Below are positions 18,042 to 25,672 of a stretch of DNA of 64,000 nucleotides, piece by piece. The notes under the pieces were generated by a model, which ran no database searches, was not told the origin of the DNA, and saw only the letters and a list, made by a program, of their open reading frames with translations. How positions within the stretch are numbered: position 1 is the first letter of the stretch; each line of letters opens with the position of its first letter. The stretch comes from JACDAE01 sp963717195 (GTDB lineage: Bacteria > Chloroflexota > Ktedonobacteria > Ktedonobacterales > Ktedonobacteraceae): NCBI GenBank assembly GCA_963717195.1, contig CAVQVR010000009.1:124001-188000 (forward strand), read 5' to 3'. The position numbers were made by a program, and so were the translations under genes.

Positions 18042-18115
18042 ATTTATAAGCCCGTGCGCGAGCCTCTACTATCTACGACCCCTCTACCTATCTGCGATCC
18101 CCTATATACCAGATT

Positions 18116-20233
18116 TTACTGCCTTGTCCACGTCACAACATCGGTATACGTATTACTTCCTTGTGTACTCACCGCTTTCACGGTATTATTGCCTGCCTGC
18201 AAGGCAACATTGGGCCATAAGAAGATGTGGTTGGTACTGGTCTTCGTCCCCAATGAAACACCATTGACCGTCAGAGTCACCGAGTTCGTATTGGCATACA
18301 CCTTAATATTCGCGCTCGGCAAGGTGCGGGTGACGAAACGCCGGTCGGTTATATAGACAAAAGGTGCTGTTGTCCAATTCGCCTTGTACCAGAAGTAGGC
18401 ATCCTTGCAGGTTTTATGGTCGTAGGTGCATAGTCCTTTATCGTTACGTCCAGCATGATCTCCTTCATGGCGATTAGCAGAGGCCAGGTCAAACATGACC
18501 CAGACAAACTTTCCCCAGACATAGGGCTTGTCCTTCAACGTCTGCCAGTAAGCCTCATGGAAGAGATTCTGCCACTCTTCAGGGTGCAAATTGCTCGTGG
18601 TCACTGGCTGAGTTGGATTCGCCTCATGCTGGTAGATGCTTGCACCTGCCCCATACTCGCTCAACGCGAAACTCATCGTCGGAAAGTTCTTATGCGTGCT
18701 GGTCAAGTCGCCTTCCAGATCGCTGAAACTGCCACCATACCAGCCATAGTAGCGGTTATAGCCGACTGTATCGGTATGCTTTGATACGGCATTACCCGCT
18801 GTACCATTGCTGGCTAGCGTGGTGATGCGATCTGGATCTTGTGCATGCGCAATAGCATTAAGCGCCTGGAGTAGCGTATTGGTTGCGGCGTTGTCGCCCA
18901 CTTCGTTCGCAATACTCCAGAAGATAATCGAAGGATGATTGTAGTTCTGACGAATCATCTCAGTTAACTGCTGTTCAGCATTTTGCGTGAACGCTGTCGT
19001 CGTAAGAATGCCATTGATGATAGGCTGCTCAGACCACATAATAACGCCATTGGCATCGGCATTGTCATAGAGCCGCTGGGCATGCTGATAGTGTGACGTG
19101 CGGATTACATTGGCTCCCATTGCCGTGATCAATTGGAAATCCTGATCCACTTCTGCATTACTGATAGCCCACCCTTGATCCAGGCGATCCTGGTGCACAT
19201 TGACGCCATGTAGATTAAGGTAATGCCCATTGAGGAAGAAGCCATTATTGGGATCGATGGAATACGAGCGCAATCCCAGTGGAACAGAAACGATATCTTT
19301 GACGGAGGAGCCAACCTGCACCTGTGCATAGACACGATAGAGATAGGGATCATTTTGACCATTCCAGAGATGGGGGTTAGCAATGGTGGTAGTCTGTACA
19401 AAATTAGAACCCGTATGTGCCGTCACTGTCTGTGTAGAGGAGAGCGTCTGCACAATTGTATTACTGGCATCCACAATGATTGTCTGAACCGTCATATTCT
19501 GAGACGTGCCACTATCATTCCACGTCTCAGCCGTTATGCGTAGATTAGCAGATGCCGAGCTCACGTTGGTCTGGCGTACGAAAAGGCCTGAGGAGCCATG
19601 ATCCATCATTTGCATATGCACAGTATCGGTAGCAACGAGGTGCACATCGCGATAGAGACCTCCGAAGACGGTGAAATCGCCATTAAGAGGAGCAATATCG
19701 GTACTGTAAGCATTATTAACTTTCACTGCAATGACGTTCTCGCCTCCAACATTAAGAGCTGAGGTAGCATCGAAGCGAAATGTGGCAAATCCTCCCTGGT
19801 GCTCACCCAGATAGGTACCATTGACGTAGACATCGCTGACGAGGCTGGCCCCATCGAATTGAAGATAGAGTCGACGCCCGGCGTAGGCAGCGGGCACGGT
19901 ATAATGGAGACGATACCAACTGATGCCGCGATAATAGGTGCCACCGTTCTCGCCATCGATGTTGTTCCATGTATGAGGTAACGTCACGCCCGACCAACTA
20001 GAGTCATTAAAGGTAGGTGATTGTGCACCGCTGACATCGCCCCGAAAGAACTTCCATCCCGTATCGATAAGCGTATCGACCCGATTGGAGGCCGGGGGGC
20101 TATACGTTGTGGCCTGAGCTGATGCCATCTGGGCATTAAGGAGTGTGTGCTCACCTGCACCGCCAACAACGGCAGCAGCAGTGGTCATTGCCGAGAGCTC
20201 TAAAAAGCGACGGCGACCGATGTTTCTTTTCAT
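18116..20233 (-). CDS. Tat-exported glycoside hydrolase family 2 (beta-galactosidase-like)
   Basis: A secreted GH2 enzyme of 705 residues. The N-terminus has a twin-arginine signal (RNIGRRRFLELSAM followed by an Ala-rich core). A jelly-roll sugar-binding domain (WYRLHYTVPAAYAGRRLYLQ, DGASLVSDVYVNG), an immunoglobulin-like domain and the TIM barrel follow. In the barrel, HGVNVHQD, the acid/base Glu in WSIANEVGDN and the likely nucleophile Glu in FALSEYGAG are visible. The C-terminus has a short beta-sandwich (VYANTNSVTLTVNGVSLG). The ATG at 20233 is chosen because AAGGA precedes it and the Tat motif starts at residue 2; 17 codons upstream are open. Specificity (galactoside or glucuronide) cannot be read. 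It fits a plant-litter degrader. Confidence 0.92.
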   Translation of the reverse strand: MKRNIGRRRFLELSAMTTAAAVVGGAGEHTLLNAQMASAQATTYSPPASNRVDTLIDTGWKFFRGDVSGAQSPTFNDSSWSGVTLPHTWNNIDGENGGTYYRGISWYRLHYTVPAAYAGRRLYLQFDGASLVSDVYVNGTYLGEHQGGFATFRFDATSALNVGGENVIAVKVNNAYSTDIAPLNGDFTVFGGLYRDVHLVATDTVHMQMMDHGSSGLFVRQTNVSSASANLRITAETWNDSGTSQNMTVQTIIVDASNTIVQTLSSTQTVTAHTGSNFVQTTTIANPHLWNGQNDPYLYRVYAQVQVGSSVKDIVSVPLGLRSYSIDPNNGFFLNGHYLNLHGVNVHQDRLDQGWAISNAEVDQDFQLITAMGANVIRTSHYQHAQRLYDNADANGVIMWSEQPIINGILTTTAFTQNAEQQLTEMIRQNYNHPSIIFWSIANEVGDNAATNTLLQALNAIAHAQDPDRITTLASNGTAGNAVSKHTDTVGYNRYYGWYGGSFSDLEGDLTSTHKNFPTMSFALSEYGAGASIYQHEANPTQPVTTSNLHPEEWQNLFHEAYWQTLKDKPYVWGKFVWVMFDLASANRHEGDHAGRNDKGLCTYDHKTCKDAYFWYKANWTTAPFVYITDRRFVTRTLPSANIKVYANTNSVTLTVNGVSLGTKTSTNHIFLWPNVALQAGNNTVKAVSTQGSNTYTDVVTWTRQ

Positions 20234-20432
20234 AATTTTGCTTTCCTTGCATGTTCTCTCTAGTGGTGGGAACATCTTCATCACTGTCTTTGAGAGACTA
20301 AGACGTCCATTCCTGGACGTTACTCATTTCCAATACACGCTTGTGCCTGTACAGATCACTTCTTACTCACGTTCTCTGGGTAAGACTATGTGGAGCATGT
20401 CAATGTAGTTTACAACATTTTCGGAGTGCTCA

Positions 20433-20473
20433 AAAATAGTAAAGAGCCGTCCCGAGTAAAGGACAGCTCTTTT
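20433..20473 (-). terminator. Rho-independent terminator of the LLM oxidoreductase gene
   Basis: A 12-bp stem with one G-U pair (20442-20453 with 20462-20473) lies 18 bases after the minus-strand stop. On that strand it is followed by a U-rich ACUAUUUUU stretch. Confidence 0.75.
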
Positions 20474-20490
20474 AACAAGTATCGTACTCT

Positions 20491-21492
20491 TTAGCGCCGG
20501 TCTAAAGCTCTCAATCGTGGGAATACATCGCGAGCAAAGTTTTCTAGAAAGCCCTTCTGGTCTGGTCCCGCTGTGTGGAAGATGGGACAGGTAAAGCCCA
20601 GTTCAAGATGCTGCTGCACATATTTGACATGATCGTCAGGATTTGACGAGAAGCAACCCGTCTTCTTAACGGTATCTGGACCAACAACTTCACCATTCTC
20701 AGCAGACATGGCGGGCGTATAGATGTTCTGCTCAAAGAGTGCTGGTATATAGGTTCCGGCCCAATACTTGAGCTGTTCCTGAATGGCTGCATCAATATTA
20801 TTAGTGTAGGCCACGTTCAATTCGATCAGGCGTGGCATACGGGATGGGTCTTTGCCAGCCTTCCTGGCACTCTTCTCGAAATTCTTGATGATGCCTTTGT
20901 ACATTTCAGGTTGCTTCCCACCAACGCTCCACAGACCATCACCATACTTACCCGCAAACTCACCGCTATGTGGAACCGTTGCTGAGATGATAATGGGTAT
21001 CGGTGAAGCGGGAGGCGTATAGAGCTTTGCCTTTTGCGTCTGGTAATATTTGCCCTCGAACGTCACCTCTTCGCCGCTCCAGAGTGCGCGTATCAGGTCG
21101 ATAGCTTCAGCCAGGCGTTCTCGGCGCTCGGCATAAGTCGGCCATTGCCCTGTCGCCGCAAACTCATTGAGTGCTTCACCTGTACCAAGACCGAGCCACG
21201 TTCGATTAGGCGCGAAATGTGAAACCGTCGCCGCTGCCTGCGCAATGATCGCCGGATGATAACGCAGAATCGGACACGTAACGCCAGGGCTGAGAATGCT
21301 GCGCTGTGTTTGTGTCGCCACTGCCCCTAACCACGTCCAGGTAAACGGTGCCTGTCCCTCCGGACTCCAGGGATTAAAGTGATCGCTGACATCGATCAGG
21401 TCAAATCCCGCCTTGTCAGCGCTAATTGCATAGTCCATTAATTCTACTGGTGGATATTGTTCTGGGCCAGCTTTCCATCCAAGTTGTAGCAT
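20491..21492 (-). CDS. LLM class F420-dependent oxidoreductase (G6PDH-like, TIGR03557 type)
   Basis: A luciferase-like monooxygenase-fold flavoprotein of 333 residues, cytoplasmic. LGWKAGPEQYPP, DVSDHFNPW, SILSPGVTCPILRYHPAIIA and the phosphate-binding LGLGTGEALNE are typical of the coenzyme F420 glucose-6-phosphate dehydrogenase-like group. The substrate is not readable and may differ from glucose 6-phosphate. ATG 21492 has AGGAG seven bases upstream and starts at MLQLGWKAG, as in the family; 17 upstream codons are open but lack a ribosome-binding site. The gene is monocistronic with its own terminator. Confidence 0.9.
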   Translation of the reverse strand: MLQLGWKAGPEQYPPVELMDYAISADKAGFDLIDVSDHFNPWSPEGQAPFTWTWLGAVATQTQRSILSPGVTCPILRYHPAIIAQAAATVSHFAPNRTWLGLGTGEALNEFAATGQWPTYAERRERLAEAIDLIRALWSGEEVTFEGKYYQTQKAKLYTPPASPIPIIISATVPHSGEFAGKYGDGLWSVGGKQPEMYKGIIKNFEKSARKAGKDPSRMPRLIELNVAYTNNIDAAIQEQLKYWAGTYIPALFEQNIYTPAMSAENGEVVGPDTVKKTGCFSSNPDDHVKYVQQHLELGFTCPIFHTAGPDQKGFLENFARDVFPRLRALDRR

Positions 21493-21666
21493 ATTTTTAC
21501 TCCTATTCTTAAAAATCGCTTTGGTTTCACTTTTTAAGAACACGATTATCTACTACAAATTGGTGACTCAGCATTAGTAGCAGCGTGGTATCTGAGAGCT
21601 TGTGATGATCCTTTCTGAGGAATGTTATAATAAACCTGGATAAGACCATAATAGAAAGGACCAGGT

Positions 21667-22623
21667 ATGCGCATCGTTTCCCTTCTTGCCAGTGCGACTG
21701 AGATCATTGCTGAACTTGGTTGCCTCGAACAGATGGTCGGACGTTCCCACGAGTGTGACTATCCTCCTGAAATCCTGCACTTACCTGTTGTCAGCACAAC
21801 GCAGATCAACATAAACACCAGTAGCGAACAGATCGACGCCCAGATCAAACAACTTGTTCAGAGTAAAGAGACAGTACAGGGAGATGCGCTCAAAGCACTG
21901 AGCATCTATGCGCTTGATGTGGACCTTTTACAACAGCTCCGCCCCGACGTAATATTTACTCAGACACAATGCGAAGTCTGTGCTGTAAGCGAACGCGATG
22001 TCAGACAAGCAATACGACACCTGACGGGATTGCAACCACGTGTCGTTTCACTCACTCCTTATCGATTAAATGATGTATGGGAGGATGTGCTCCGTGTGGG
22101 GAAAGCGCTGGATCGTCTCGAACAGGCACACGAGCTGGTACGGAGCTATCAGCAACGTCTGGGGCATTTGCAGGACATAACGCTCAGGCTTAGCGAAGGC
22201 CAGCCGAGACCGCGCATCACACTACTAGAATGGCTTGATCCGCTTATGGCTGCTGGCAACTGGACGCCGGAACTAATCACCTATGCTGGTGGTGAGAATG
22301 TCTTCGGTGAAATTGGGCAGCACGCACCCTGGCTGTCATGGGAAGAATTGCAGGTAGCCGATCCCGACATCCTGGTGCTCGCTCCTTGTGGCTTTCTCCT
22401 CGAACGCACGATGCAAGATGTGAACCTGTTGAAACAGCATCCTATTTGGAAAACATTACAGGCAGTGCGTAAAGGACGTGTCTATGCCATTGACGGCAAC
22501 AGCTACGTCAATCGTTCTGGTCCACGGTTGGTCGAATCCACTGAACTGCTGGCATGTGTGATATGGGGAGAAGAAGTGAGTATCGAGGTCGTTAAAGATG
22601 GTTGGCAATTGATTGAGATGTAG
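21667..22623 (+). CDS. Cobalamin-binding-type periplasmic-binding-fold protein (BtuF-like)
   Basis: This is a helical-backbone metal-receptor fold protein of 318 residues without any signal peptide. RIVSLLASATEIIAELG and HECDYPPE open the first lobe, then VIFTQTQCEVCAV. The second lobe has WLDPLMAAGNWTPELI, GGENVFGE and RKGRVYAIDGNSYVNRSGPR. Members are annotated as cobalamin-binding proteins, but the lack of export signal and of ABC partner genes nearby leaves the role open. A TATAAT at 21626-21631 could be its -10 box and AAAGGA precedes the ATG. Its TAG stop is supplied by the palindromic repeat that begins at 22615. Confidence 0.85.
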   Translation: MRIVSLLASATEIIAELGCLEQMVGRSHECDYPPEILHLPVVSTTQININTSSEQIDAQIKQLVQSKETVQGDALKALSIYALDVDLLQQLRPDVIFTQTQCEVCAVSERDVRQAIRHLTGLQPRVVSLTPYRLNDVWEDVLRVGKALDRLEQAHELVRSYQQRLGHLQDITLRLSEGQPRPRITLLEWLDPLMAAGNWTPELITYAGGENVFGEIGQHAPWLSWEELQVADPDILVLAPCGFLLERTMQDVNLLKQHPIWKTLQAVRKGRVYAIDGNSYVNRSGPRLVESTELLACVIWGEEVSIEVVKDGWQLIEM

Positions 22624-22709
22624 GGGCCGCATTTATGTCGCCCAGGTGCGTCCGGTGCATTGAACAGACCACCCGCATCTGGGCGACATAAATGCGGCCC
22701 CTACATCTC
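22615..22709. repeat. Palindromic REP-like element containing the stop codon of the upstream gene
   Basis: Arms 22615-22650 and 22674-22709 are 36 bases with one mismatch, built from GAGATGTAGGGGCC, GCATTTATGTCGCCC and a GTGCG end. The loop is 23 bases. The TAG of TAGGGG at 22621-22623 terminates the cobalamin-binding-type gene. A degenerate relative with a GCATGGA/TCCATGC stem lies at 22736-22756. Confidence 0.88.
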
Positions 22710-22792
22710 CTCGCGCAAAAGGAATTAGTATCAACGCATGGATTTATAGTCCATGCTGCTCCTACATTTGAAGCACAAGGGTTATATCCAAC

Positions 22793-22826
22793 AAAAATAG
22801 ACGTTCGCTCAGGAACGTCTATTTTT
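22793..22826. terminator. Bidirectional rho-independent terminator
   Basis: A perfect 14-bp stem (22793-22806 with 22813-22826, loop GCTCAG) has A-runs on the left arm and T-runs on the right. It serves the plus-strand gene ending at 22623 and the minus-strand gene ending at 22837. Confidence 0.88.
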
Positions 22827-22836
22827 ATTCAAGCAA

Positions 22837-23091
22837 TTATTCCCGATTAGATTTGGGTGCCATAGCCCAGAAGAGCAGTGCGACAATCACAACGAAGAGT
22901 AGCACAATTAGCACCATGATTGTATCGACATCACCAGCCAGAGGCCACTGGAAAATCACAGCCAGGGTAAGAAAGACCACCCAGAGCACTCCAAGAGTGG
23001 GGAGAATATACAACCAGTTGAAGCGGGCGCGTAGATCAGTTTTACGCGATTGTTGCGCGACATAATCAAAATCTGTATCGATTGGCTCCAT
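22837..23091 (-). CDS. Small hypothetical membrane protein with two membrane segments
   Basis: Eighty-four residues: a polar acidic N-terminus (MEPIDTDFDYVAQQSRKTDL), then two hydrophobic segments at about 27-47 and 55-75, then a short basic tail. GAGGAAGG lies eight bases before ATG 23091, which settles the start over an in-frame ATG at 23139. The gene is preceded by a promoter and a structured leader of about 140 bases. It shares the bidirectional terminator at 22793-22826. No family is recognised. Confidence 0.7.
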   Translation of the reverse strand: MEPIDTDFDYVAQQSRKTDLRARFNWLYILPTLGVLWVVFLTLAVIFQWPLAGDVDTIMVLIVLLFVVIVALLFWAMAPKSNRE

Positions 23092-23234
23092 AAAATAAAC
23101 CTTCCTCAATTTTACCTGGCGACGCGTTGCACGACGCACAGGAAAGCATTCGGACTATATGCGCTGTAGCTACAGGGATACGTCCAGCAAGCAAAAGACG
23201 AGGCCCACCTGTCCAGCGGCCTATCCGGCTCAGG
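23092..23234 (-). ncRNA. Structured 5' leader RNA (riboswitch-like or small RNA candidate)
   Basis: On the minus strand, transcription from the promoter at 23239-23267 would give about 140 bases before the ATG. The RNA can form a stem with ACCUG/CAGGU ends enclosing AGCCGG-GGCCGCU. It can also form a longer arm from GGACGUAU to AUAUAGUCC, capped by the 12-base palindrome CUGUAGCUACAG. The arrangement is that of a cis-acting leader for the small membrane protein, or of a stable small RNA. I could not match it to a known riboswitch class. Confidence 0.4.
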
Positions 23235-23238
23235 TCAT

Positions 23239-23267
23239 ATTATAGTCGTTCCTCGCTCCTCACGCAA
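23239..23267 (-). promoter_or_regulatory. Sigma-70-type promoter before the structured leader
   Basis: On the minus strand TTGCGT (complement of 23262-23267) and TATAAT (complement of 23239-23244) are separated by 17 bases, identical in both boxes to the recQ promoter. Confidence 0.6.
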
Positions 23268-23311
23268 CTCCCCTGACTACCAATCTGCCTCCCTTGCCAC
23301 ATATTAAACAT

Positions 23312-23333
23312 AAAAAAACGGCTCCTGAGAGCC
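23312..23333 (-). terminator. Rho-independent terminator of the small HTH-like gene
   Basis: GGCTC-TCAG-GAGCC on the minus strand is followed by G and seven Ts. The stem starts on the last base of the stop codon of the gene at 23333-23554. Confidence 0.85.
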
Positions 23334-23554
23334 TATGCAACTGAGGTTGTGGTGGACGTAGACCACGCAGAAGAGTCAGTATGGGACGAAGGATCGGAAG
23401 TCGTTGAAATAGTGGGAAGGGGACGAAGTTTGCTGAAGTAGCGACGCAGTTCCAGAGCATTTACCTGGTACATCGAGCCATCGATAGCAACCGGAACATG
23501 CCCTTCAGCAATAGCACTACATACATCAGCAAGAGTCGGGATACGGTCGGACAT
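23333..23554 (-). CDS. Small protein with excisionase/MerR-like HTH, function unknown
   Basis: Seventy-three residues. The first 45 (RIPTLADVCSAIAEGHVPVA, then YQVNALELRRYFSKL) resemble the small DNA-binding helix-turn-helix of excisionase-like proteins. The last 25 are rich in Ser and Thr. GGAGGGAG lies seven bases before ATG 23554. The gene follows rimM at a 180-base distance on the same strand but has its own terminator. The DNA-binding suggestion is weak, since the domain is short. Confidence 0.6.
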   Translation of the reverse strand: MSDRIPTLADVCSAIAEGHVPVAIDGSMYQVNALELRRYFSKLRPLPTISTTSDPSSHTDSSAWSTSTTTSVA

Positions 23555-23733
23555 GAGACATCTCCCTCCAGAATACTGTGACGCTTTGATCGTCTCGTTG
23601 CAACTATTAAAAGCTGTTTCAGTCTCTACTAGATACACGTCCTTCAAAGGACATCCGTTTCAAGAGCCTCTACCAATTGCAACACACAAAACGCCGGGTT
23701 TATTCCTTCCTACAATAGCGTATGGTTAAAAAA

Positions 23734-24306
23734 TTATTCTTCCCTTTCCTGTGTTGACGTATCTGGCTCGTCAAGCACTGCATCGTCGTCGAGCAGACCA
23801 CCTATAGGGTCAATATACATGACACGACGAATAAGGTCAATCTGTTTGATGATAGCTTTGACGGCTGGTATAAGAAACTGCTTTCCATCTGGCGCTTTGA
23901 TAACATACACGTCGTTCCCACCAGTTGGCATAATATCGACTACTGTGCCCACGATACGCCCATCAAGTTTCGCGACCGACAGGCCAAGGATATCGTGCTG
24001 GTAATAAAAGTCGGGCGGCAGTTTCGACAATTGGTCGGCAGGGATACAGAGATCGTGGTCGCGTAAAGACTCAGCAACCGTCGCATTAGTAACCCCATCT
24101 ATTTTGAGCAACACCATATTGCCCTTGTAGGGACGCACCTCTTTGATGGTATAGCGTGTGTAATCAGGACTGAGATACACTTCCTCCAACTGGGCGAAGC
24201 GGTCGGGGATATCCGTCAATGAACTTACCTTCAGCTCGCCTCGCAGACCAAAAGGGGCCACTATTTTGCCGATAGTAGCCCATTCTGTAATCTTCTGTGT
24301 TGGCAT
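23734..24306 (-). CDS. rimM: Ribosome maturation factor RimM
   Basis: A 30S subunit assembly factor that binds S19 and is needed for 16S rRNA 3'-domain maturation. It has 190 residues. The N-terminal RimM domain starts TIGKIVAPFGLRGELKV. The C-terminal PRC-barrel contains LGLSVAKLDGRIVGTVVDI and NDVYVIKAPDGKQFLIPAV. The last 20 residues are acidic, as is common. AGGAAG lies upstream of the ATG. It is the third gene of rpsP-khpA-rimM; the usual next genes trmD and rplS do not follow. Confidence 0.96.
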   Translation of the reverse strand: MPTQKITEWATIGKIVAPFGLRGELKVSSLTDIPDRFAQLEEVYLSPDYTRYTIKEVRPYKGNMVLLKIDGVTNATVAESLRDHDLCIPADQLSKLPPDFYYQHDILGLSVAKLDGRIVGTVVDIMPTGGNDVYVIKAPDGKQFLIPAVKAIIKQIDLIRRVMYIDPIGGLLDDDAVLDEPDTSTQEREE

Positions 24307-24332
24307 ACTGCTCTTCCTGATCTGCTCTCTGC

Positions 24333-24563
24333 CTAGAGAATCTCTAGCGAGGTATGGCGTCCTTCACGAGTACCACCGGCACGCAACAGTGTACGCATCG
24401 CCTTGGCAACGCGTCCCTGACGACCGATCACCTTCCCGAAATCGTCGGGTGCAACATGGAGTTCTAGGACCAATGCATTGCGATCATTGCGAACTTCACG
24501 TACCTCTACTGCCGAAGGATCATCGACCAGTGACTGGGCCACGTACTCAATTAACTTACGCAT
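24333..24563 (-). CDS. khpA: KH-domain RNA-binding protein KhpA
   Basis: A single type II KH domain of 76 residues with the signature VIGRQGRVAKAMRTLL. In other bacteria KhpA pairs with KhpB and binds many RNAs and affects cell division. It sits between rpsP and rimM, its conserved position. The spacing of 20 to 26 bases on each side indicates one transcript. Confidence 0.95.
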   Translation of the reverse strand: MRKLIEYVAQSLVDDPSAVEVREVRNDRNALVLELHVAPDDFGKVIGRQGRVAKAMRTLLRAGGTREGRHTSLEIL

Positions 24564-24583
24564 ATCTCACCCCTCAGATACAA

Positions 24584-24883
24584 CTATGCCTCTGTAGAAG
24601 CTGTAGCAGGCGCTTCGGCAACACGTGACTGCTCGAAACGCTGTAAAATACCAGCACGCTTGAGCAAACTTTCCACCGAATCGGTGGGCCGGGCACCATT
24701 TTTTAACCAGCCCAGCGCCTTTTCCTCATTAATATTGATCGCAGAGGGTTCTACGCGTGGATTGTACCAACCAATATTCTCAATAATGCGCCCATCGCGT
24801 GGAGAACTCAATTCGGCCACTACAACACGATAGCTTGGGGCTTTCTTCTTACCTGTACGTTTTAAACGAATTCTGACAGCCAT
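24584..24883 (-). CDS. rpsP: 30S ribosomal protein S16
   Basis: Ninety-nine residues. VRIRLKRTGKKKAPSYRVVV, RDGRIIENIGWYNPR and ALGWLKNGARPTDSVESLL are standard S16 sequence. The C-terminal extension ends in an Ala/Thr-rich tail. It is the first gene of the operon. A promoter with a 17-base spacer lies about 90 bases upstream. GGTGAGAAG serves as the ribosome-binding site. Confidence 0.97.
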   Translation of the reverse strand: MAVRIRLKRTGKKKAPSYRVVVAELSSPRDGRIIENIGWYNPRVEPSAININEEKALGWLKNGARPTDSVESLLKRAGILQRFEQSRVAEAPATASTEA

Positions 24884-24970
24884 GTTTTGTTACTTCTCAC
24901 CTCTTCCCCTCAAATGGGGATCTGTATTTTCTTTTTTCAGTACACCTGTGACCTGAATTACGGCGAGACT

Positions 24971-24999
24971 AGAATAGCACGTTCTGGAAAATGTGTCAA
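24971..24999 (-). promoter_or_regulatory. Sigma-70-type promoter of the rpsP operon
   Basis: On the minus strand TTGACA (complement of 24994-24999) and TATTCT (complement of 24971-24976) are separated by 17 bases. The leader is about 80 bases. Confidence 0.7.
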
Positions 25000-25041
25000 T
25001 GTTATACGAGTTGATGAGTTGATCTCTGACTACGTGTGGGT

Positions 25042-25455
25042 TTATTCTCCGATAACTTTGACGATGACGCGTTTGTTGCGCTGGCCGTCGAATTCGCAAT
25101 AGAAGACGCGTTGCCAGGGACCAGAGTCGAAACGACCTTTGGTTACAGGTAGGATTACCTGGTGATGGAGCAGGAGATTTTTCAAGTGTGCATCACCATT
25201 ATCTTCGCCGGTACGATGGTGGCGATAGTTGGGATTTTCGGGTGCGACCTGCTCGACCCATTCCAGGATATCCTTCCACAGACCAGGTTCTTCGTCATTG
25301 ACGATAACGGATGCGGTGATATGCATAGCGGAGACTAACGCGAAGCCTTCCTGTATGCCGCTGTCGCGAATGATGCTTTCTACCTTGTCGGTGATGGGGA
25401 CGATCTCTTTGCGTTTTTTTGTGTTGAATGTAAGGTAGACGGTGTGGGATTTCAT
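25042..25455 (-). CDS. yjbQ: YjbQ/UPF0047 family protein
   Basis: A compact single-domain protein of 137 residues. Conserved features are VSAMHITASVIVNDEEPGLWKD, the histidine-rich YRHHRTGEDNGDAHLKNLLL, and GPWQRVFYCEFDGQRNKRV near the end. The histidines form a metal site at the trimer centre. The E. coli homologue has weak thiamine-phosphate synthase activity, but the true role is unsettled. It stands alone upstream of the rpsP promoter on the same strand. Confidence 0.93.
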   Translation of the reverse strand: MKSHTVYLTFNTKKRKEIVPITDKVESIIRDSGIQEGFALVSAMHITASVIVNDEEPGLWKDILEWVEQVAPENPNYRHHRTGEDNGDAHLKNLLLHHQVILPVTKGRFDSGPWQRVFYCEFDGQRNKRVIVKVIGE

Positions 25456-25672
25456 AGAGTAATCTCTACTTTCTTTAATCTGTAAGAACGTGCAAATCAG
25501 AGAATTCTGCGGGGTGGAGGCGCAAAATTTTATTGCTCCTCTATTTTACTTTCTTCAATAGCAATTGTCAGCAGAAGAAATGTGCGAATATGTTAAGCTC
25601 GCGCACGACAAAAAAAGCGGCCCTGTCATACAACAAAGCTCTATATAGAGGATTACCTGGCACGAACAGCGA

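Noticed and set aside
23141..23260. Possible SRP RNA, 6S RNA or tRNA in the gap before the small membrane-protein gene
   Set aside because: No GGAAGCAGC-type SRP tetraloop motif, no tRNA cloverleaf or CCA end; kept only as an unnamed structured leader.
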